The notes below the pieces were generated by a model. That model searched no databases. It was not told where the DNA came from and worked only from the letters and a program-made list of their open reading frames with translations. From positions 1 to 21,442 of the forward strand of contig CAZEFK010000128.1 of assembly GCA_964511405.1 (NCBI GenBank): a stretch of DNA of 21,442 nt. The letters are read 5' to 3'. Positions 13,983 through 20,530 of this stretch are shown piece after piece (within the stretch, counting starts at the first letter, position 1; each line of letters opens with the position of its first letter). The DNA is from CAZEFK01 sp964511405 (GTDB lineage: Bacteria; Pseudomonadota; Alphaproteobacteria; Elsterales; Elsteraceae). The translations under genes were made by a program, and so were the position numbers.

Positions 13983-14960
13983 ATGAAAAGCGCAAGAGCC
14001 TCGATCTTCCAGGCGGACCCGGGCGTCCTCCGCCTCACCTTCCTGGCGTTCTCCGGCGCCTCGATCCTGTGCCTGGCGTCCGCCGTGGATCCGTTGCGGG
14101 CCGCCAACCGGGTGATGGGCGAGCGCCGGTTCGACGTCACCGTCGTCTCGGTCGACGGCACGCCCGTCTCGACCACCTGCGGCCTGGCGGTGGCCGTGGA
14201 CGGAGTCTTCGATCCCGGCGCGATGACTGACGTGTTCGTGGTCATCGGCGGCTTCGGCTCGCGCCTGCTGACCGACCGGGCCGTGCTCGGCGCCATCCGC
14301 GCGGCCAGCCGAACGGCGCGCGCCACGGGCGCGATCGAGGCGGGCTCGTGGCTGCTGGGCCATGCCGGCCTTCTGGACGGCCGGGCCGCGACCACCCATT
14401 GGGAGGACCTGGAGGACTTCGCGGCGGCCTTTCCCCGCACCGACGTGCGCCCCGACCGCTATGTCGTCGACGAGCCCTTCTTCACCGCCGGGGGCGCGGC
14501 GCCCACCTTCGACCTGATGCTGCATCTGGTGCGGTCACGGCTGGGCATCGCGGTCGCGCTCGACGTCGCCTCGGTGTTTATCTACGACCAGACCCGCGCG
14601 GCCAGCGACGCCCAGCCTCTGGTGTCCCTCGGCCGCCTCGATGGCTACGACCGCCGTCTGGCCTTGGCGATCGGGCTCATGGAACGGCATCTCGACAATC
14701 CCCTGCCGACCTCTGCGATCGCGCGGCGGATCGGGGTGAGCACCCGCACGCTCGAAACGATCTTCGCGCGGGCGATCGGAGAGACCCCGGGCGCCTACGC
14801 ACTCAGGCTGCGTCTCAACGCGGCCCGTCGGCTGGTCCTCGACACGGCCGAGCCGATGGCGGCGATTGCCGCCCGCTCCGGCTTCGCCAGCGCGGCGGCG
14901 TTCTCGCGGGCCTTTGCCAAGGCGTTCGGGCACCCGCCGACGCACATGCGCCGGCGCTAG
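13983..14960 (+). CDS. GlxA/CdhR-type AraC-family transcriptional regulator
   Basis: A 325-residue regulator with an N-terminal DJ-1/PfpI-like (class I glutamine amidotransferase fold) sensor domain (about 17-195). The C-terminal AraC double helix-turn-helix (about 225-322) includes NPLPTSAIARRIGVSTRTLE and MAAIAARSGFASAAAFSRAFAKAFG. In the nucleophile-elbow region the sequence reads AIEAGSWLLGHAGLLDGRAATTHW; Gly-Ser replaces the catalytic Cys, so the domain is a ligand sensor, not an enzyme. Regulators of this subgroup include CdhR and GbdR of Pseudomonas, which control carnitine and glycine betaine catabolism. That fits the divergent CaiD-like operon. The ATG at 13983 follows a TTG that could also serve. 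The stop overlaps that of the convergent LysR gene (CTAG). Confidence 0.9.
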   Translation: MKSARASIFQADPGVLRLTFLAFSGASILCLASAVDPLRAANRVMGERRFDVTVVSVDGTPVSTTCGLAVAVDGVFDPGAMTDVFVVIGGFGSRLLTDRAVLGAIRAASRTARATGAIEAGSWLLGHAGLLDGRAATTHWEDLEDFAAAFPRTDVRPDRYVVDEPFFTAGGAAPTFDLMLHLVRSRLGIAVALDVASVFIYDQTRAASDAQPLVSLGRLDGYDRRLALAIGLMERHLDNPLPTSAIARRIGVSTRTLETIFARAIGETPGAYALRLRLNAARRLVLDTAEPMAAIAARSGFASAAAFSRAFAKAFGHPPTHMRRR

Positions 14961-15865
14961 GCGCCCGCTCCCCACCGGCCCCCACTGAATTCCGCGGTCA
15001 GGAACTCGACGAAGGCCCGGACCTTCGGGGCGACATGGTGCCGGGACGGATAGACCGCATAGAGCGTGGTCTCGACCGTGCGCCAGTCGTCCAGCACCGA
15101 TTGCAGCCGTCCGTCGCGCAAATCATCCTCGACATAGGGCCGCGGCATCAGGCTGAGGCCGAAGCCCGCCCGGAGCGCATCGCGGACGGCCAGGCTTGAC
15201 GTCACGGAATAGCGGGCGTCGACCGCGATCCGTTCGGTGCGGCCATCCTTGCTGAACGGCCAGACGTCGGCATGTCCCGAGAGGCTGAAGCGGACGCAGC
15301 TGTGCGACCCGAGATCGGACGGGGCCCTGGGCCGGCCATGGGCCGCGAAATAGGACGGGGACGCGCACAGCACATGCGGCATGACCGCGAGCCTTTTGGC
15401 GATCAGGCTGGAATCTTCCAGGCTGTCGCTGCCGCGAACCGCGAGATCGAACCCCTCGCGGACGATGTCGACCCGACGGTCATCCAGATGCAGGTCCAGC
15501 CGCAAATCGGGATGGCGCGACAGGAACCCGGGAATGGCGGCCGACAGCCCCGTCAGCGTCACGGTCATCGGCGCGCTGACCCGCAGCGTGCCGCTGGGCG
15601 CGGCCTTCACCGCGCCCAGGGCTTCGTCCGCCTCGGCCAGCGCATCGAGCCCGCGCGTGACATGCTCGAGATAGATCCGGCCTTCCTCGGTCAGCGCCAT
15701 GCGCCGCGTCGTCCGGTTGATCAGCCGGACACCGACATGGGCCTCCAACTCGGCGACGTTCTTGCTGATCGCCGCCGGGGACAGGCCAAGCCGCCGGCCG
15801 GCCCCGGCGAAGCTGTGCAACTCCGCCACCTGCCGGAAAACCGCCAGGGCCGTGTAGCGATCCAT
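14957..15865 (-). CDS. LysR-family transcriptional regulator
   Basis: A 302-residue LysR-type regulator. The winged helix-turn-helix is at 5-62 (ALAVFRQVAELHSFAGAGRR, then LSPAAISKNVAELEAHVGVRLINRTTRRMALTEEG). The effector-binding periplasmic-protein-like domain follows from about 90 (GTLRVSAPMTVTLTGLSAAI, VDIVREGFDLAVRGSDSLEDSSLIAKRL, YAVYPSRHHVAPKVRAFVEFL). The FDLAVRxG and YPSRHHVAPKVRAF strings place it in the large CrgA/DsdC-like group common in proteobacteria. It diverges from the EamA exporter gene, which is its most likely target. Its stop codon shares the four bases CTAG with the stop of the AraC regulator. Confidence 0.94.
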   Translation of the reverse strand: MDRYTALAVFRQVAELHSFAGAGRRLGLSPAAISKNVAELEAHVGVRLINRTTRRMALTEEGRIYLEHVTRGLDALAEADEALGAVKAAPSGTLRVSAPMTVTLTGLSAAIPGFLSRHPDLRLDLHLDDRRVDIVREGFDLAVRGSDSLEDSSLIAKRLAVMPHVLCASPSYFAAHGRPRAPSDLGSHSCVRFSLSGHADVWPFSKDGRTERIAVDARYSVTSSLAVRDALRAGFGLSLMPRPYVEDDLRDGRLQSVLDDWRTVETTLYAVYPSRHHVAPKVRAFVEFLTAEFSGGRWGAGA

Positions 15866-15871
15866 CGCGTC

Positions 15872-15887
15872 ATTACCTACTGGTGAT
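15872..15887. promoter_or_regulatory. Candidate LysR-type operator
   Basis: ATTACC-TACT-GGTGAT is an interrupted dyad (5 of 6 pairs) containing a T-N11-A core, the form bound by LysR regulators. It lies 7 bases upstream of the LysR start codon and in the divergent gap with the exporter, where autorepression and target activation usually occur. A related half, CTGGTGGTGAAT, occurs near 15918-15929. Confidence 0.4.
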
Positions 15888-15971
15888 TAATATCTTTCCA
15901 ATCTAGGCCATTATCGTCTGGTGGTGAATTCCGTACGCTCTCGCCCGTCCCCCTTCGTTCGGACTGGCACC

Positions 15972-16013
15972 ATGACCAATTCCACGACCGCCGAGGTTCT
16001 GGACATCGCATGA
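15972..16013 (+). CDS. Possible 13-residue leader ORF coupled to the EamA exporter gene
   Basis: An ATG at 15972 opens the reading frame MTNSTTAEVLDIA, whose TGA overlaps the exporter ATG as ATGA. The exporter start itself has only a weak ribosome site, so translational coupling through this short frame is possible. There is no independent evidence that it is translated, and its peptide resembles nothing I recognise. Confidence 0.3.
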   Translation: MTNSTTAEVLDIA

Positions 16014-16921
16014 AGACGACCACATCGGATCTGCTGCTGACGGCGATCGCGCCCGCGATCTGGGGCAGCACCTACATCGTGACGACCGAATTCCTGCCGA
16101 ATTTCGCGCCGGTCACGGTCGCCATGCTCCGCGCCTTGCCGGCCGGGCTGCTGATGCTCCTGATCGTGCGGCAACTGCCGACCGGCATCTGGTGGGCGCG
16201 CATCTTCCTGCTCGGCGCGCTGAACGTCTCGATCTTCCTGAGCATGCTGTTCATCGCGGCCTATCGGCTTCCCGGCGGCGTCGCCGCCACGGTCGGAGCG
16301 GTGCAGCCGCTGCTCGTGGTGTTCCTGGCCTATACCCTGCTCGCCAGCCCGATCCGCCTGTCCGCCATCCTGGCCGCCGTGATCGGGGCCGCCGGCGTCG
16401 CGCTGCTGGTGCTGACCCCGCGCGCCGCGCTCGATCCGATCGGCATCGCGGCCGGACTGGCCGGCGCCGGCTCCATGGCCAGCGGGATCGTCCTCAGCCG
16501 CAAGTGGCAGCCGCCGGTGTCCCTGATCACCTTCACCGCCTGGCAGTTGACGGCCGGCGGCCTGCTGCTGGTTCCCGTCGCCCTTCTGGTCGCGCCGGTC
16601 ATCCCGGTCCCGACCGTGGCCAACCTGCTCGCCCTGGCCTGGCTCGGCCTGATTGGCATGGCGCTGACCTACTGCCTCTGGCTGCGCGGGGTCGCACGGC
16701 TGGACTCGTCGGTGGTGTCGACGCTGCTGCTGCTCAGTCCGGTGACCGCCACGCTGCTGGGATGGCTGGTCCTGGGCCAGACGCTGACCGCGCTGCAGCT
16801 CACCGGGGGCATCGCGGTCATCGGCAGCGTCTGGCTGGGCCAACGCGGCGGCCATGGCGCCGGACGTCGGCCCGCGATGACCCCGCCGCTCAAAGGACGG
16901 CGAGCACCACGGACAGGATGA
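16010..16921 (+). CDS. EamA/DMT-superfamily transporter (probable metabolite exporter)
   Basis: A 303-residue protein with about ten hydrophobic segments in two EamA halves. Seen: IAPAIWGSTYIVTTEFLP near the start, MLRALPAGLLMLLI and AVQPLLVVFLAYTLL (first half). The second half has GLAGAGSMASGIVLSRK, AWLGLIGMALTYCLWLRGVARLDSSVVSTLLLLSPVTATLLGWLVLGQTLT. This pattern is that of YdcZ/PecM-like drug/metabolite exporters of the inner membrane; the substrate is unknown. It is divergent from a LysR regulator. The last about 27 residues are a hydrophilic Gly/Arg/Pro tail, and the final 32 bases overlap the convergent LysE gene. Confidence 0.92.
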   Translation: MKTTTSDLLLTAIAPAIWGSTYIVTTEFLPNFAPVTVAMLRALPAGLLMLLIVRQLPTGIWWARIFLLGALNVSIFLSMLFIAAYRLPGGVAATVGAVQPLLVVFLAYTLLASPIRLSAILAAVIGAAGVALLVLTPRAALDPIGIAAGLAGAGSMASGIVLSRKWQPPVSLITFTAWQLTAGGLLLVPVALLVAPVIPVPTVANLLALAWLGLIGMALTYCLWLRGVARLDSSVVSTLLLLSPVTATLLGWLVLGQTLTALQLTGGIAVIGSVWLGQRGGHGAGRRPAMTPPLKGRRAPRTG

Positions 16922-17480
16922 GCGCGACCGCGAACCCGATATTGATCGCGCGGCTGACCGCCGGCCGCCGGAACTGGCGGCTCAGGGTCGAGCCGGCCGC
17001 CAGCCAGGCCAGGTTGACCGCCACGATCACCCCGGTCAGCACCGCGATCTTGGCGCCGGCGTCCCAGACCAGCCGCTCGCGGATCAGCACGAAGCCCGAG
17101 AACAGCGCCGCCATCGCGACATAGCCCTTGGGATTGATCAGAGACAGCAGGGCGCCGGCCGAGAAGGACGGGCGGCCGCTCTCGGGCGGGCCTTCGGCCA
17201 GGGGCGGCGCCAGCGCGATGCGGACCGCCAGATAGGCGAAGTAGAGTGCGGCGACGACGGCCAGCACGCGGTCGGCGCCCGGGACCGCCAGCACTGCCCC
17301 GGCCACGCCGCTGGCCGTGATCGCCATGACCGCGACCATCCCGATGACGATGCCGGTCATGTAGCCAAGGCAGGGCCGGACCCCGAACGCGGCGCCGCCC
17401 GCCGCCAGGCTCAGGGTCGCCGGGCCCGGGCTGCCGGCCAGCGCCAATCCGACCATGACGAACGCAAGCAGCCGATCCAT
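16890..17480 (-). CDS. LysE/RhtB-family amino-acid exporter
   Basis: A 196-residue inner-membrane protein with about six hydrophobic segments. It carries the LysE/RhtB hallmarks SPGPATLSLAAGGAAFG (17-33) and LLSLINPKGYVAMAALF (111-127, with the NPK motif at 116-118). The start ATG at 17480 has GGGAGG seven bases upstream; the much longer frame upstream is antisense to the AraC gene. The family exports amino acids or related small metabolites. It diverges from an AraC regulator across only 45 bp, a common exporter-regulator pairing, and overlaps the convergent EamA gene by 32 bases. Confidence 0.94.
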   Translation of the reverse strand: MDRLLAFVMVGLALAGSPGPATLSLAAGGAAFGVRPCLGYMTGIVIGMVAVMAITASGVAGAVLAVPGADRVLAVVAALYFAYLAVRIALAPPLAEGPPESGRPSFSAGALLSLINPKGYVAMAALFSGFVLIRERLVWDAGAKIAVLTGVIVAVNLAWLAAGSTLSRQFRRPAVSRAINIGFAVALILSVVLAVL

Positions 17481-17525
17481 GGCCAAACCTCCCGTCGAGT
17501 GGCGGGGCTCTGCTACAAAGAGCCC

Positions 17526-18416
17526 ATGGCGGCAGCTATGAATGATGGGCTCCGGCCGCGTCTTGAACGATTGGGCGCCGCGCCGGGCGACTGGCTGCGG
17601 ATCGCGCCGTCCGGCCCCGGCCTGGAGCGGGTCGAGGCGTTCTTCGCCGGCCACGGCTTCGATCCCCATCGCCATGACAGCTACGCCATCGGCACCACGC
17701 TGCACGGCGTCCAGGCGTTCCGCTATCGCGGGGCGGCGGAGCGGAGCGGCGCCGGCCAGCTGTTCGTGCTCCATCCCGACGAGCGCCATGACGGCCGTGC
17801 CGGCACCGCCGCCGGCTTCCGATATCGCATCCTGTATGTCGAGCCCGCCGCCATCGGCGATGCGCTGGGCGGCGGCCCGCTGCCCTTCGTGCGCCAGGCG
17901 GTGTCCGAGGATCGCCGTCTCGCCGCGGCGATCGGCGCCGCCCTCGCCGAGCTCGATCGGCCGCTGGACGAGCTGCATCGCGACCAGATCCTGCTGGGCC
18001 TGGCCGACGCCCTGGCCGCCGTCGATCCGTCGGCGCGCCCGCGCCAGGCCCCGCCGCCGTGCCGCCGGGCCGTCGAGCGGGCGCGTGACCTGCTGGACGC
18101 CCACGTGGCCGATGGCGTCGGCTCGGCCGAGCTGGAGGCCGCGACCGGCCTCGACCGCTATGCCCTGGCCCGGCAGTTCCGCCGCTGTCTGGGCACCACG
18201 CCGCACCGCTACCTGGTCATGCGCCGCCTCGACCGCGCCCGGACCCTGATCGCGCAGGGGACGGGTCTGGCCGAGGCGGCCCTGGCCAGCGGCTTCGCCG
18301 ACCAGAGTCACATGACCCGCCACTTTCGTAGCGCCTACGGCCTGCCGCCCGGCCACTGGACGCACCTGGCCGCCCGCGGCCGCGCCGTCGCGATTCCGCC
18401 GCGGGCCATCGGCTGA
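17526..18416 (+). CDS. AraC-family transcriptional regulator
   Basis: A 296-residue regulator. An N-terminal cupin-like ligand domain shows FDPHRHDSYAIGTTLHGVQAFRYRG (45-69) and GQLFVLHPDERHDG (77-90), as in AraC_binding proteins. The C-terminal double helix-turn-helix (about 180-280) contains ELEAATGLDRYALARQFRRCLG, PHRYLVMRRLDRARTLI and LAEAALASGFADQSHMTRHFRSAYGLPPGHW. The ATG at 17526 follows AAAGAG at short spacing; GTG 17499 or ATG 17538 are alternatives. It diverges from the LysE exporter, which it probably controls. It is followed after 35 bases by the aminotransferase on the same strand. Confidence 0.93.
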   Translation: MAAAMNDGLRPRLERLGAAPGDWLRIAPSGPGLERVEAFFAGHGFDPHRHDSYAIGTTLHGVQAFRYRGAAERSGAGQLFVLHPDERHDGRAGTAAGFRYRILYVEPAAIGDALGGGPLPFVRQAVSEDRRLAAAIGAALAELDRPLDELHRDQILLGLADALAAVDPSARPRQAPPPCRRAVERARDLLDAHVADGVGSAELEAATGLDRYALARQFRRCLGTTPHRYLVMRRLDRARTLIAQGTGLAEAALASGFADQSHMTRHFRSAYGLPPGHWTHLAARGRAVAIPPRAIG

Positions 18417-18451
18417 TAGGGTGCCTGCCCTTGACGCTGGAGCCGCCGCCC

Positions 18452-19636
18452 ATGCCCACCTTCTCGCCCCTCGTCGACCGCATCGCCGGCCGCGGCGCCG
18501 CCGCCTGGGCCGTGCACATGGCCGCCCTGGGCCAGCGCGCCGCCGGACGCGAGGTGCTGCTGCTGACGGTCGGCGACCCCGACCAGCCGCCGCCGGCGGC
18601 GGTGATCGCGGCGACCGTCGACGCCCTGCACCGCGGCCGCACCGGCTATGCGCCGATCACCGGCTATCCCGAGGTCCGGCAGGCGATCGCCGACCGCGTC
18701 GCCCGGCGGACCGGCGTGCCCTGCCCGCCCGAGGCGGTCGTGGTGGTGCCCGGAACCCAGGCCGGCCTCTACTGCACGATCGGCTGCCTGGCCGGCGCCG
18801 GCGACGAGGTCGTCGTGTTCGAGCCGACCTACGCGACCTACGAGGCGGTGATCGGCGCATCAGGCGCCCGCATGGTCATGGTGCCGCTGCGCCCCGAGAC
18901 CGGATTCCATCCGGACCTGGCCGCCCTGGCCGATGCGATCACGCCGCGGACCCGGGCGATCTGGATGAACAGCCCGCACAATCCGACGGGCGCCGTGTTC
19001 ACCGCCGACGAGATCGCCACCATCGCCGGCCTTGCCCGCCAGCACGACCTGTGGCTGCTGTCCGACGAGGTCTACGAAGACCTGGCCTTCGCCCGGCCGC
19101 ATGTCAGCCCGCGCTCCCTGCCCGGCATGGCCGAGCGCACCGTCGTCGTGTCCAGCCTGTCGAAGTCCCACGCCCTGCCCGGCTTCCGGCTGGGCTGGAT
19201 CGTCGGGCCGCCGGCGCTGACCCCGCATTTGTTCAACCTGATCCTGTGCATGCTCTATGGCGGCCCGCCGTTCATTCAGGACGGCGCCCTGGCAGCGCTG
19301 ACCCGCGACCTGCCCGAGGTGGCGGCGCTGCACGAGGACTATCGCCGGCGCGCGGCCCTGATGTCGGAGACCCTGGCCCAGGCGCCGCGCTGCCGCGTGG
19401 TGCCGCCGGAGGGCGGCATGTTCGTGCTGCTCGACGTGCGCGAGTCGGGCCTCGACTCCGACGCCTTCGCCCGGGCCCTGCTCGAGCGCGAAGCCGTCGC
19501 GGTGCTGCCGGCAGACGGCTTCGGCCCGAGCGCCGCCGGCCATCTGCGCATCGCGCTCACCCTGCCCGACCCGGTTCTGCGCGAGGCCGGCCACCGTATC
19601 GTGCGCTTCGCCCAACAGCTCGCCGGCAATCGGTGA
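18452..19636 (+). CDS. Class I/II pyridoxal-phosphate aminotransferase
   Basis: A 394-residue fold-type I aminotransferase. Seen: LTVGDPDQPPP (39-49), RTGYAPITGYPEVRQAIADRV (63-83) and WMNSPHNPTGAVF (171-183, cofactor Asn177). DEVYEDLAF follows (Asp205, Tyr208), then the Schiff-base lysine Lys238 in VVSSLSKSHALPGFRLGW with Arg246, and a substrate-carboxylate arginine Arg366 in LRIALTL. It is related to aspartate/arginine-pyruvate-type transaminases; the amino donor is not determinable. The start ATG at 18452 has TGGAG at workable spacing; a TTG at 18431 is less likely. It stands between an AraC regulator and a NIPSNAP-like gene on the same strand, and an amino-acid-related link to the nearby LysE exporter is plausible. 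Confidence 0.93.
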   Translation: MPTFSPLVDRIAGRGAAAWAVHMAALGQRAAGREVLLLTVGDPDQPPPAAVIAATVDALHRGRTGYAPITGYPEVRQAIADRVARRTGVPCPPEAVVVVPGTQAGLYCTIGCLAGAGDEVVVFEPTYATYEAVIGASGARMVMVPLRPETGFHPDLAALADAITPRTRAIWMNSPHNPTGAVFTADEIATIAGLARQHDLWLLSDEVYEDLAFARPHVSPRSLPGMAERTVVVSSLSKSHALPGFRLGWIVGPPALTPHLFNLILCMLYGGPPFIQDGALAALTRDLPEVAALHEDYRRRAALMSETLAQAPRCRVVPPEGGMFVLLDVRESGLDSDAFARALLEREAVAVLPADGFGPSAAGHLRIALTLPDPVLREAGHRIVRFAQQLAGNR

Positions 19637-19659
19637 GCGCCAACCACAGGACGCATCCC

Positions 19660-19974
19660 ATGATCGTCGAAGAACGCGACTATCGGCTCCATCCCGGCAA
19701 GGTTGCGGAGTACCTCAAGCGCTACGAGGCCGAGGGGCTGGCGATCCAGCGCCCGATCCTCGGCAACCTGATCGGCTATTTCCACACCGACATGGGCGAG
19801 CTCAACCGCATCGTCCATCTGTGGGGCTACGACAACTACGGCGAGCGCGAGCGCCGGCGTGCCGAGCTCGCCCGCAGCGAGGCCTGGCAGGCCTATATCA
19901 AGACCATCCAGCCCTTGGTGATCGAGCAGCAGACCCGGATCCTGGTGCCAGCCTCGTTCTCGCCGATCCGCTGA
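19660..19974 (+). CDS. NIPSNAP-family small protein
   Basis: A 104-residue ferredoxin-like alpha/beta barrel protein of the NIPSNAP family. It shows the usual order: EERDYRLHPGKVAEYLKRYEAEG (4-26), GNLIGYFHTDMGELNRIVHLWGYDNYGERERRRAELARS (35-73), then AWQAYIKTIQPLVIEQQTRILVPASFSP. The biochemical role of bacterial NIPSNAP proteins is unknown; the fold resembles dimeric haem/aromatic-binding barrels. AGGA lies eight bases upstream of the ATG. It is 23 bases after the aminotransferase, probably on the same transcript. Its stop codon is one arm of a 15-base palindrome shared with the convergent lipoprotein gene. Confidence 0.9.
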   Translation: MIVEERDYRLHPGKVAEYLKRYEAEGLAIQRPILGNLIGYFHTDMGELNRIVHLWGYDNYGERERRRAELARSEAWQAYIKTIQPLVIEQQTRILVPASFSPIR

Positions 19975-19986
19975 CCAGCCTGGTCA
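19972..19986. repeat. 15-bp perfect palindrome made of two convergent stop codons
   Basis: TGACCAG-C-CTGGTCA. The left TGA ends the NIPSNAP-like gene and the right TCA is the TGA of the small lipoprotein gene on the other strand. As RNA it would form a six-pair stem with a GCC loop on either transcript. It could act as a very compact bidirectional terminator, although no T-run follows. Confidence 0.5.
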
Positions 19987-20163
19987 ATATTGCGGCCCGC
20001 ACACCCGCGCGGCCGAGTAGGCGCAGCCATTGGGATCGGCGGGGCTGTCGAAGGCCACGCCGAACGGCGCGCCGATGGTGTTGCAGCCGCCCAGCAGCGC
20101 ACAGGCGACGATCGCCAAGGCCAGGCCCAGCCGCCGCCGGTGCCGATGATGCCGGTCGTCCAT
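19984..20163 (-). CDS. Small lipoprotein, 59 residues, unknown function
   Basis: Read by hand on the minus strand: a strongly basic, His/Arg-rich N-terminus (MDDRHHRHRRR), a hydrophobic stretch LGLALAIVACALL, then the lipobox LGGC with Cys27 as the lipidation site. The mature part is only about 33 residues (CNTIGAPFGVAFDSPADP, then NGCAYSAARVCGPQY) with two more cysteines (47, 55) that could form a disulfide. GGGAG lies about eight bases upstream of the ATG at 20163, so translation is well supported. I recognise no family. It may be an envelope entericidin-like or house-specific lipoprotein; the role is unknown. Confidence 0.78.
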   Translation of the reverse strand: MDDRHHRHRRRLGLALAIVACALLGGCNTIGAPFGVAFDSPADPNGCAYSAARVCGPQY

Positions 20164-20226
20164 TCGGTCTCTCCCTCGCCGTCCGGGCGCACCATAGGAG
20201 ATGGGCCATCCGGACGCCAGCGGGCG

Positions 20227-20400
20227 TCAGGCTTCCGCGTTCGGCCGCTGCGCTTTCATCAGGTCGGCCACCATGCGCTCCAGGATGCGGGCGTAGAGTT
20301 CGAGTCGGCGCGCGTCTTCGGGCGAGCGCTGGGCCAGCTCGGCCAGGTCGCGCGCGACATATCTCAGCATCCCGGCATGGGTGGCATAATACCCGGACAA
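20227..20400 (-). CDS. Small helical protein, 57 residues, unknown function
   Basis: Read by hand on the minus strand from TTG 20400, which is preceded by a perfect AGGAGG seven bases away. The peptide begins MSGYYATHAGMLRYVARDLA and ends AQRPNAEA. The middle part (RDLAELAQRSPEDARRLELY, then ARILERMVADLMKAQ) is regular amphipathic helix rich in Leu, Ala, Arg and Glu. Codon third positions are strongly G/C, as in neighbouring real genes. No family is recognised. It lies 63 bases upstream of the lipoprotein gene on the same strand and is divergent from purB. The alternative start at the internal ATG (residue 11) lacks a ribosome site. Confidence 0.7.
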   Translation of the reverse strand: MSGYYATHAGMLRYVARDLAELAQRSPEDARRLELYARILERMVADLMKAQRPNAEA

Positions 20401-20519
20401 GGAAGGTCCTCCTGGGCGGCGCGGCGAGAGCCGGTTGGCGACGCCCGCCAGCGCCGCTAGAACACGGCGACGCCGCTCCCGGTTCCCATCCTATGCTGCG
20501 GCGCACGCACGGTCTCGTT

Positions 20520-20525
20520 AAGGAG
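20520..20525 (+). promoter_or_regulatory. Ribosome binding site of purB
   Basis: AAGGAG five bases before the ATG at 20531 fixes the purB start. The 130-bp gap between purB and the divergent small gene should also hold the purB promoter, of which only a TATGCT-like -10 near 20493 is visible. Confidence 0.6.
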
Positions 20526-20530
20526 CATCC

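Noticed and set aside
14090..14420. Amidotransferase or protease activity in the GlxA-type regulator
   Set aside because: The nucleophile cysteine is absent (Gly-Ser in its place), so the domain is read as a sensor only.
18421..19974. A single frame covering the aminotransferase region and the NIPSNAP-like gene, suggesting a fusion
   Set aside because: The first 400 codons are an out-of-frame shadow of the aminotransferase; only the last 104 codons, from the ATG at 19660 with its own ribosome site, are a gene.
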